A DNA stretch of 64,000 nucleotides from Chromobacterium phragmitis (GTDB taxonomy: Bacteria; Pseudomonadota; Gammaproteobacteria; Burkholderiales; Chromobacteriaceae): the NCBI RefSeq assembly GCF_003325475.1, contig NZ_CP029495.1, forward strand, positions 4,526,001 through 4,590,000, given 5' to 3'. Of the stretch, positions 15,591-21,600 are shown in pieces. A program made the position numbers and the translations under genes. Each line of letters starts with the position of its first letter. Position 1 is the first letter of the stretch. Below the pieces are notes generated by a model, which saw only the letters and a list, made by a program, of their open reading frames with translations, made no database searches and had not been told where the DNA came from.

Positions 15591-15727
15591 ACAGTGTCAG
15601 TTGGCCGAGCTTTGTCTTGTCCCAGGTAGATCGCTATGTCGAGCGCCACTACGACATCCGATTCGGTTTTCTCACCCGAACGGGGTTAGAGCTAATCAAC
15701 AAGGAAAAACAGGTCGAAATTTCCTGA
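15587..15727 (+). CDS. Possible 46-residue protein following the D remnant
   Basis: A GTG at 15587 overlaps the stop of the D remnant (GTGA) and opens a frame to TGA 15725-15727. The product is mildly basic, with a Tyr-Val-Glu-Arg-His-Tyr-Asp-Ile-Arg segment, and resembles no family I know. A terminator follows 25 bases later, consistent with the end of a late operon. It could equally be spurious. Confidence 0.3.
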   Translation: MNSVSWPSFVLSQVDRYVERHYDIRFGFLTRTGLELINKEKQVEIS

Positions 15728-15751
15728 CATTCCCTCCTTTACCCTTGGTAG

Positions 15752-15779
15752 AAAAAACGTCCCACTTGGGGCGTTTTTT
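15752..15779 (+). terminator. Intrinsic terminator after the late tail operon
   Basis: AAAAAACGTCCC, a four-base loop, then GGGGCGTTTTTT form a 12-bp stem with one G-T pair and a U run. It ends transcription from the D region and shields the FRG gene downstream. Confidence 0.8.
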
Positions 15780-15823
15780 AATTTAACATTGCAATTATCC
15801 AGTGATATTTACAGAGTTGACCC

Positions 15824-16828
15824 ATGAATGAAATTCATATAAGCAATGCTAATATATCAAAAATAATTCAAGAGATACGTGAAATCTCATTGTCTTCAAA
15901 CGTATGGTTTAGAGGGCAGCCTTCGTATAAATATAATTTACAGCCTGCATTATTTCGGGGGCCTGATTTTTACTCGGAACATGACATGCTTATGGAGTTC
16001 ATAAGGAGTCAACCCGACCATGCCCAAACACACAAAACAGTGTTTGAGTGGCTAACATTAATGCAGCATTATGGTCTTCCGACCAGATTGCTTGATTGGA
16101 CAAGTAATTTGCTCGTCGCGCTCTACTTCTGCTGTACTTCAAATGAAAATGAAAAAGACGACTCTGGAGCCTTGTTTGTGATCAATCCTGATCATTTGCC
16201 ACACAGCGTAGAGTCAGCTGAGTTTGTCGAATTGCTAATAGAAAGTAAAGTTGAATATGAGGCGATAGGGAGAATATTAAAAACAAAATATATAGAGTCT
16301 AACATTTTTATTCCTTCAGATACCCACTATGGGAAATTAATATTAAACGAAACACCAATAGATAGATTTAGAGAGGAGAGATCTGAAAAGATATCAAGAG
16401 CGTTGTCGCGGCGCGAGTCATTGATTGGCTACAACATAGAAAAAATAGAGTACGGAATTTTTCCACATGGCTCTAGGGAAAATTATGATGGTGCACATCA
16501 TATATCTTCTTTTTTAAGAGGGGTAATGCAATATAAGCCGCCTCATTTGAATCCACGCATAAGGCAGCAGCATGGATTTTTTACTTTGCATGGGGGTAAG
16601 ATAATGGATGGTAGAACATTTATAGTGCCGCCAGATTTGGAAGATTTGCTCGGAAGTAAATGTATTAAGATCAAAATTAATCCGAATGATAAAATCAAGA
16701 TATTAGATGAGTTAAAATTTTCTGGAATTGCAGAGCATACTCTATTTCCAGAAATTGAAAAGCAAGCCCAGTATATAAAGAGGAAATGTAAATCTGATAC
16801 AACTCCCAAGGGAATGTATTACTTATAA
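15824..16828 (+). CDS. FRG-domain protein (candidate defence cargo)
   Basis: This 334-residue protein carries the FRG signature: Trp-Phe-Arg-Gly-Gln at 28-32, Leu-Gln-Pro-Ala-Leu-Phe-Arg, then Gln-His-Tyr-Gly-Leu-Pro-Thr-Arg-Leu-Leu-Asp-Trp-Thr at 81-93 and a late Arg-Gln-Gln-His-Gly-Phe-Phe. The biochemical activity of FRG proteins is not settled; similarity to ADP-ribosyltransferase folds has been proposed, and they are frequent in prophages and defence regions. The gene is much AT-richer than the phage backbone, has its own terminators on both sides and is probably expressed independently. Product and role are inferred from domain and context only. Confidence 0.8.
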   Translation: MNEIHISNANISKIIQEIREISLSSNVWFRGQPSYKYNLQPALFRGPDFYSEHDMLMEFIRSQPDHAQTHKTVFEWLTLMQHYGLPTRLLDWTSNLLVALYFCCTSNENEKDDSGALFVINPDHLPHSVESAEFVELLIESKVEYEAIGRILKTKYIESNIFIPSDTHYGKLILNETPIDRFREERSEKISRALSRRESLIGYNIEKIEYGIFPHGSRENYDGAHHISSFLRGVMQYKPPHLNPRIRQQHGFFTLHGGKIMDGRTFIVPPDLEDLLGSKCIKIKINPNDKIKILDELKFSGIAEHTLFPEIEKQAQYIKRKCKSDTTPKGMYYL

Positions 16829-16971
16829 AGTAACTCTTAGCGCGCAGCTATAATTAATTATTATCCTGACAGTGTTTTTAGACGCCCGTACTACCACGTG
16901 CGGCCTATTTATTTAGTCTTGTGTGAGGTCTAATCTTCTGTGCGGAGTGAGTACTCATTGCTACCTAAATA

Positions 16972-16998
16972 AAAAGCACCTCTAATTGAGGTGCTTTT
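16972..16998. terminator. Bidirectional intrinsic terminator
   Basis: AAAAGCACCTC, a five-base AATTA-type loop and GAGGTGCTTTT form a perfect 11-bp stem with an A/T tract on both sides. It separates the FRG gene on the plus strand from the lipoprotein gene on the minus strand. Confidence 0.85.
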
Positions 16999-17015
16999 CC
17001 TAGGTCAATAAAAAT

Positions 17016-17456
17016 CTATATGCTATGCAGCGCTTTCTCGTACTCAGCTGCTTGAGTAGGCGTCAATGCTTTGTCCAGGCGAATCAGTACCAAGCCATTG
17101 TGGTACTGGTACTGCGCCATCATCGGCATGGTCTTGCCGATCCTCTCCACGTACTCCTTGCGCGCCTTCAGGTCGTCTTCGCTCTTGAAGATCTCCACCG
17201 TGCCGCCGGCCATGTCTTCCTGCGGCTGCGACAGGCGGCCATCTGCCCAGTTAGCCTTGGCGACATACTGATTCGGGCGCCCTAGCAGCTTGTTGCTGTC
17301 TGTCTCTGCGGTGTACACCACTTCTTTGGCGATTGGGATTCCGGCCTTCTTGAGAGCGGACAGAACGGTCTCAGGCTTCACCTCTTGCTTGACGCTCTCG
17401 CTGCAACTGGTCAGCAGGAAAACGCTCACCATTACTGTGGCAAACAAACTCTTCAT
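17016..17456 (-). CDS. Putative lipoprotein
   Basis: This 146-residue protein has a signal peptide with lipobox Leu-Thr-Ser-Cys, the modified Cys being residue 18. The mature domain is helical and charged, with Gly-Arg-Pro-Asn-Gln-Tyr near residue 60 and no known enzymatic motif. Its GC content is like the chromosome and unlike the AT-rich neighbours, so it may have joined the island separately. Membrane lipoproteins in prophages can act in superinfection exclusion, but nothing here proves that. Confidence 0.7.
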   Translation of the reverse strand: MKSLFATVMVSVFLLTSCSESVKQEVKPETVLSALKKAGIPIAKEVVYTAETDSNKLLGRPNQYVAKANWADGRLSQPQEDMAGGTVEIFKSEDDLKARKEYVERIGKTMPMMAQYQYHNGLVLIRLDKALTPTQAAEYEKALHSI

Positions 17457-17605
17457 GGCATTCTCTCTTTGCTCAGGAAAAAAATGAACATATCATGCCA
17501 TTCGACGGTGTTTGTGAGGCTACTGGACCGAGGTAGAGGTCAGAGCTATACCACTGGCTTAGCTATCGAGTTTTGAGAAGAAGAAATACCTGACTAGAGG
17601 ACTGA

Positions 17606-18253
17606 TTAATATCTTGGACGGCGTCTAGCTAGTTTTTTCTTTTTCTTCTCAGTATCTATAGATATGCTTTTCAGACCAACAACAATCATAACCGCTGAAT
17701 AAATATTGTACATAAAAGATTTAAGCATCATGAGTGATAAAATAAAAGCAGAAACATTAATAGCATCCAATGCAGACCACAAATAGATATTGCCAAAGTT
17801 CTTAATAAGAAATCCAGAGAAGCCCCAGTCTCGTAATAGTAGAACTAGAAGTAAGGAGAAGGTACTGCCGATCAAGAAAATTATGATTGTTTTGAAAAAG
17901 CTAGCATGTATATACCTTAGCATGGACATGCCATTAATTGGCGACTCTGTTGATGCAAGGCTTACGCTCATTTCGGCACTGGTTACTGTTGCAAAAATAG
18001 TATAGCCTGCTACCAAAAATGCTAAAATGGTGTAGTACCATCCAATTAGATTGTTGGAGAATGAGGCGATGTCAGTAAATTTTATTTCTTTGCAATCAAG
18101 CCCGAAGCTGTTAAAAAGAAATAATATGATCAGTACAATAGCTGGTATCAAGATATTTTCCATGTTAAATGGAATGCTGAATACCAGCCTACATAGTCCC
18201 CAGAAACTATTTTCTTTCTGAACTTCTTGAACAACATCAATCTCTTCTTCCAC
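17606..18253 (-). CDS. Multi-pass membrane protein, RexB-like partner
   Basis: This 215-residue protein has hydrophobic segments at about residues 32-55, 68-92, 117-140 and 152-190, so four or five membrane spans, and a Lys/Arg-rich C-terminal tail. The GTG start at 18253 has GGGAGAA upstream and follows the preceding gene by ten bases, so the pair is one operon. Lambda RexB is a four-span ion channel fired by the soluble RexA during superinfection; here a soluble protein and a membrane protein occur in the same order downstream of a phage repressor. The similarity is in architecture, and residue-level homology is not demonstrated. Confidence 0.6.
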   Translation of the reverse strand: MEEEIDVVQEVQKENSFWGLCRLVFSIPFNMENILIPAIVLIILFLFNSFGLDCKEIKFTDIASFSNNLIGWYYTILAFLVAGYTIFATVTSAEMSVSLASTESPINGMSMLRYIHASFFKTIIIFLIGSTFSLLLVLLLRDWGFSGFLIKNFGNIYLWSALDAINVSAFILSLMMLKSFMYNIYSAVMIVVGLKSISIDTEKKKKKLARRRPRY

Positions 18254-18263
18254 GACTTCTCCC

Positions 18264-19319
18264 TTACCTCATATATCTCTCAAATATTCTGGTAAGCTTT
18301 CCAATGATAACTCCACCGACCCCAGCACCAACCATCTCCGGCTCAGCAACCCGACCGTGTTGTTTTAATGCAGTATACTCTTGAGATGCTTGTCTCGCCA
18401 TTTGTGTCAAGCTTGCATTTGCATTAATCAAAGGGACCGATATAGCTATTTTATCCATTTCGGCATTGTCGTCCAAGTTGATCTGGTTGCTATATTGAAC
18501 ATTTGCGGTACCGACTTGTCCTTTTACCGTATAAAGTGTATTTTGATCTTGCACGGCTTCTATTACAGATTCAGCTGCTTCGGCTATGTCAAAGGTGTTT
18601 TCAGAATCACTATATTTCAGTATTGCATTTTTTGGATTTCCAAGCTTAACCTTTTTCTTTCTTACCGCATCTAATACACTTCCAGGAGGAACTTCATCAT
18701 TAGTTCTGACAACTTCAAAAACCAATGATGAAATTGAGCCCATTTCAAGAATAGCATCTCGGATGTTGCGCTCATCAACAAGTGGAACTATGTCAATGGT
18801 TGGCATAGGGTTGAGATGGGTGAAATTTTCTCGTAGCTCTACCCATTGAGACCTTGGCCGCCCTCTACGAACAAGAGCCCGCTGTTCTTTTAGCCAAAGT
18901 CTATAAATCTTCTTTACAAAATACTCTAGCGTTGATCGAAATAATTTCAAGCTTGGCGAGCCAGCATGCTCTTGTACATATGCCATTCTATGGTTATGCA
19001 AAAATAAGGCAAACATAGATGAAGGAGAACTGTGGAGCGTATCGTCTACTTCCTTTAATGCCCCATTTTCAAATCGCTGCTCTGCTTTCAAATGGGCATC
19101 TCGTATAATTCTTCCGACTATAGCCAGTCCAGACAAGTCACCATCATCTCTTAAATTGACAAGCTTAACCCCATGAAAAACAAAAGTAGTTGAGCCGTAT
19201 GTTCTCTCAAGTGCCTCACCAAAGAATGCAGGGTATATGATGTGATCAAACATATCTAGCATAGTGTTATCGCCAGAACGGCAAACAAGATTTGCAAAGT
19301 TAATTTTCTTATGTCGCAT
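18264..19319 (-). CDS. Soluble RexA-like protein (candidate phage-exclusion sensor)
   Basis: This 351-residue protein has no membrane segment. Residues 4-60 suggest a beta-rich start (Lys-Ile-Asn-Phe, then Thr-Phe-Val-Phe-His-Gly), and residues 86-136 follow the pattern Leu-x-x-Val-x-x-Thr-Leu-x-Ser-Ser, Phe-Ala-Leu-Phe-Leu, Met-Ala-Tyr-Val. I compare this with the central part of lambda RexA. The C-terminus has alternating beta-like segments and ends Gly-Val-Ile-Ile-Gly-Lys. It is AT-rich and forms an operon with the membrane protein downstream. An abortive-infection sensor is the favoured reading; an unrelated phage protein of unknown function cannot be excluded. Confidence 0.55.
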   Translation of the reverse strand: MRHKKINFANLVCRSGDNTMLDMFDHIIYPAFFGEALERTYGSTTFVFHGVKLVNLRDDGDLSGLAIVGRIIRDAHLKAEQRFENGALKEVDDTLHSSPSSMFALFLHNHRMAYVQEHAGSPSLKLFRSTLEYFVKKIYRLWLKEQRALVRRGRPRSQWVELRENFTHLNPMPTIDIVPLVDERNIRDAILEMGSISSLVFEVVRTNDEVPPGSVLDAVRKKKVKLGNPKNAILKYSDSENTFDIAEAAESVIEAVQDQNTLYTVKGQVGTANVQYSNQINLDDNAEMDKIAISVPLINANASLTQMARQASQEYTALKQHGRVAEPEMVGAGVGGVIIGKLTRIFERYMR

Positions 19320-19367
19320 GCAGAAGGCTCCAACTATATCAATAAGAGAAAAAGAAACGCATAGCCT

Positions 19368-19943
19368 TTAAATGCTATTCAATATTCTATTTTTTTGCTC
19401 ACTAAACTCTAGGTCTGTAATTAGCCCTTTGTCTTTCATTTTTTGGAGTTTTTCAAGACGATTAACAGGGTCTTCTGTAATGGCAGATTGTTGGCTTTTC
19501 GAGGGATGGGAGCTAATCATCCTCTCTGACTTCGCATGTAGTGCATCTCGAACTTTGTTCACAAATGGAATTACAGTTTTCTTTGGAACATTGTCGATGA
19601 CGCGTTGAGCTGCGCCGTCCTCAATCATGATCTTACCGAATAAAATGCCAGTTTTGCCGGAGACTGAATTGACTTTGCCGAGCTCGATGGAGGTTTGCTT
19701 GAGCCCGAAAATCATGCCTTTGTCTAGAAAGATGATTCGACGGTCGGTCAGGGTGATCAGCCAAGTATTGGAATCCATGAGACCCGACGCAAACGCCAGT
19801 ACCTGTTCACCGTCGGCGAGTACCTCGGGGAGATGGTTCAGCTCTTTCTTGGTGAAGAATTGATCATCTCCAATCTCGCGCGCTATGCGGTTGTACTCTA
19901 GCTTACGGTCTTCATCTGAAGCATTTTTGAAGTCAAAAGCCAT
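19368..19943 (-). CDS. PH-domain (bPH) and SHOCT-domain protein
   Basis: This 191-residue protein has a bacterial PH-like domain at about residues 38-130, with Trp-Leu-Ile-Thr-Leu-Thr-Asp-Arg-Arg-Ile-Ile-Phe-Leu-Asp-Lys-Gly as the core. A C-terminal SHOCT helix pair at about 158-191 reads Leu-Glu-Lys-Leu-Gln-Lys-Met-Lys-Asp-Lys-Gly-Leu-Ile-Thr. SHOCT modules are short oligomerisation or targeting tails. AGGAGG lies four bases before the ATG. It is the first gene downstream of the repressor on the same strand, though a terminator stands between them. A membrane-associated accessory of the Rex-like pair is conceivable. Confidence 0.75.
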   Translation of the reverse strand: MAFDFKNASDEDRKLEYNRIAREIGDDQFFTKKELNHLPEVLADGEQVLAFASGLMDSNTWLITLTDRRIIFLDKGMIFGLKQTSIELGKVNSVSGKTGILFGKIMIEDGAAQRVIDNVPKKTVIPFVNKVRDALHAKSERMISSHPSKSQQSAITEDPVNRLEKLQKMKDKGLITDLEFSEQKNRILNSI

Positions 19944-20104
19944 GTGGCCTCCTGAGCAATGTGCATGTTGTTCTTGGACTGGGTGGCCGCCTGAGCAATA
20001 GGTGGCATCAGCTCGAGATTATGCAATTTTCATGCTGAGTGTGCCAGGGTATCGAGTGCATTAGGTGCAAGCTTTATCTACCCGCAGATTTCGTTAGCAC
20101 CAAT

Positions 20105-20128
20105 AAAAAAACGCCCTTTCGGGCGTTT
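20105..20128 (-). terminator. Intrinsic terminator of the repressor gene
   Basis: On the minus strand AAACGCCC, a GAAA loop and GGGCGTTT form an 8-bp stem followed by a run of T. It begins two bases after the repressor stop codon. Confidence 0.8.
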
Positions 20129-20130
20129 GT

Positions 20131-20469
20131 TCATTTCTCTCTCAGGGCGCTTGCGTACGATCGGTAGAACCCCAAGACGGCTGAGCGGAGCTCGTCGGGG
20201 CTGTCCCGCCAGTGGCCGAGCAGCATCATTTCGTCTGGAGACAACCTGTCTTCGATGGCCTGGCCGGTGATCACATACAAGACATCAACACTGTGCTGTG
20301 CCAGAAGCGCCAACGCCTCAGCGTTTGGCGCACTGCGGCCGTCCTCATAGGACCGGTAAGCGCTAAATGACACGCCAGCTTTCCCAGCGGCCTCCATCTG
20401 AGACCAGCCGAAACGGTGGCGTTCGCGCGACAGTCGATCACCAATTGCCTTTTTTTGATCAATTTCCAT
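20131..20469 (-). CDS. XRE-family prophage repressor
   Basis: This 112-residue protein has an N-terminal helix-turn-helix at about residues 10-65: Arg-Leu-Ser-Arg-Glu-Arg, Trp-Ser-Gln-Met-Glu-Ala-Ala-Gly-Lys-Ala-Gly-Val-Ser, then Tyr-Arg-Ser-Tyr-Glu-Asp-Gly. There is no S24 peptidase domain, so unlike lambda CI it is not predicted to cleave itself after DNA damage; in this it resembles the 99-residue C repressor of P2. It is transcribed away from the early genes, and the space between it and the divergent early gene contains dyads that are likely operators. Confidence 0.85.
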   Translation of the reverse strand: MEIDQKKAIGDRLSRERHRFGWSQMEAAGKAGVSFSAYRSYEDGRSAPNAEALALLAQHSVDVLYVITGQAIEDRLSPDEMMLLGHWRDSPDELRSAVLGFYRSYASALREK

Positions 20470-20475
20470 TGCTTA

Positions 20476-20505
20476 GTGTCTTTTTTTAGACAACAATCCG
20501 ATTGT
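20476..20505. promoter_or_regulatory. Lysogeny-switch operator region
   Basis: Two dyads lie between the divergent repressor and early genes. One is GTGTC-(T7A)-GACAA near 20476-20493, and the other is the perfect 13-base palindrome ACAATCCGATTGT at 20493-20505. They are plausible sites for the XRE repressor and the small early DNA-binding protein. Confidence 0.5.
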
Positions 20506-20537
20506 GCAACTAACCATTCCGCAATCATAACACCGAC

Positions 20538-20735
20538 ATGACTACGCCCAAGCGCCGAGCCCCTCAAGGCATGCAGTCCGACAAGCCAGTCCCTGTCCGT
20601 TTCTCCACCGAGGAGAAGGAGGAGTTGGCCGAGATTGCCGATCTGGAAAACCGTTCCAACGCCAGCATGGTCCGCATCATCTACTTGATGGGCTTGCCCC
20701 ATTTCAAGGCCGCGCGCGGTCTCAAGTCACGATAG
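20538..20735 (+). CDS. Small early DNA-binding protein (ribbon-helix-helix-like; Cox/Cro position)
   Basis: This 65-residue basic protein has the pattern Val-Pro-Val-Arg-Phe-Ser-Thr-Glu-Glu-Lys-Glu-Glu-Leu followed by Asn-Ala-Ser-Met-Val-Arg-Ile-Ile, which suits a short beta strand and two helices of the Arc/MetJ type. It is the first gene transcribed divergently from the repressor, the place of cox in P2, which represses the lysogenic promoter and directs excision. Actual Cox proteins are winged helix, so function is inferred from position. Confidence 0.6.
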   Translation: MTTPKRRAPQGMQSDKPVPVRFSTEEKEELAEIADLENRSNASMVRIIYLMGLPHFKAARGLKSR

Positions 20736-20780
20736 ACCGTGGTTGTCCGAACAAGTACCACAAACGCAAAGGAATAGATT

Positions 20781-21233
20781 GTGGACAGCCTGAAGGGTAG
20801 CTACCAGATGATGTGCCGGGCCATGAATGGCGGCTGGGCCGCCATGGCGCAGGCGCTGGGCGCGTCGGTCACCAGCCTGCAAAACAGCGCGTACTGCCGC
20901 AAAGGGCAGCAGATGACGGTGAAGCGCGCCATGGCGATGCAGGCGGCCAGCCGCACCCGCTATTTCGTGGAGGCGGTGGCGAGGGAGAGCGGGGGCGTGT
21001 TCATTGAGCTGCCGCCGGCCGCGGAGTTCGGCAATGCCGACATCCAGGAGAAGTATGTCGAGCTGCTGGAGCTGGTGGGCAGCCTGGCGCGCACCTACCG
21101 CGAGGCCACCAGGGACAACGAGGTGGACCGCTACGAGCGCCGCGATCTGAAAGCGCTGGAATACCAGATTTGCCAGCTGGTCACCCAAATCAACCAGATG
21201 ACCTTCCTCATCTACTGCAAGCAGGAGTCCTAA
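20781..21233 (+). CDS. YmfL/CII-like phage regulatory protein
   Basis: This 150-residue protein begins at GTG 20781 with AAAGGAA upstream. The N-terminal half (Tyr-Gln-Met-Met-Cys-Arg-Ala-Met, Gly-Gly-Trp-Ala-Ala-Met-Ala-Gln-Ala-Leu-Gly, then Tyr-Cys-Arg-Lys-Gly-Gln) has the look of the YmfL/phage CII regulatory family with a helix-turn-helix. A stretch Phe-Val-Glu-Ala-Val-Ala-Arg-Glu-Ser-Gly-Gly-Val-Phe follows, and the C-terminus is coiled coil. It ends two bases before the Ogr-like gene. A role in early regulation or establishment of lysogeny is likely. Confidence 0.65.
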   Translation: MDSLKGSYQMMCRAMNGGWAAMAQALGASVTSLQNSAYCRKGQQMTVKRAMAMQAASRTRYFVEAVARESGGVFIELPPAAEFGNADIQEKYVELLELVGSLARTYREATRDNEVDRYERRDLKALEYQICQLVTQINQMTFLIYCKQES

Positions 21234-21235
21234 CC

Positions 21236-21517
21236 ATGGCAGCCAAGTGCGCTCATTGCGGTTCCGTCGCCTACACCCGCTCCAGCCGCCATCTGTCGCT
21301 GGTCACCCAGGAAGAGTACTTCCAGTGCAGCAATATCGCGTGCGGCCACACCTTCACCGCCATCCGCGAGCACCGCGAGACGCTGTCCCCCTCCGCCATG
21401 CCCAATCCGCAGGTGCGGTTGCCGCAGGCCAGCCGGGCCAAGCTGGCCGCGGTGAGGATGGCGCTGAACAAGCAGCTGGATGAAAACCAGCTGCCGCTCA
21501 GCCTAGACAGCCAGTAA
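21236..21517 (+). CDS. ogr: Ogr/Delta-like zinc-finger late-gene activator
   Basis: This 93-residue protein has the Ogr/Delta finger Cys-Ala-His-Cys-Gly ... Cys-Ser-Asn-x-x-Cys-Gly-His at residues 5-42 with Tyr-Phe-Gln-Cys and Thr-Phe in between. Ogr bridges late promoters and the alpha subunit of RNA polymerase. In P2 ogr lies after D; here it sits in the early region instead, while two dyads matching late-promoter geometry precede V and FI. The ATG at 21236 is chosen because the finger begins four residues later; the upstream in-frame start lies inside the preceding gene. Confidence 0.88.
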   Translation: MAAKCAHCGSVAYTRSSRHLSLVTQEEYFQCSNIACGHTFTAIREHRETLSPSAMPNPQVRLPQASRAKLAAVRMALNKQLDENQLPLSLDSQ

Positions 21518-21600
21518 GCCCTTAATCACCCGAAACACCCCGCGCCGTCGCGCCCTGCCACAGGGCTGCGAGGGACGAGTCTTGCCTACGGAAACGCAAT

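Noticed and set aside
15577..15786. An Ogr-like zinc finger after the D remnant, as in P2
   Set aside because: The frame has scattered Cys but not the Ogr spacing, and a clear Ogr homologue is encoded at 21236-21517.
19930..20000. Short direct repeat GTGGCC[T/G]CCTGAGCAAT upstream of the PH/SHOCT gene
   Set aside because: Two copies of about 17 bases overlap the ribosome binding site of the gene; too short and too few to call an element.
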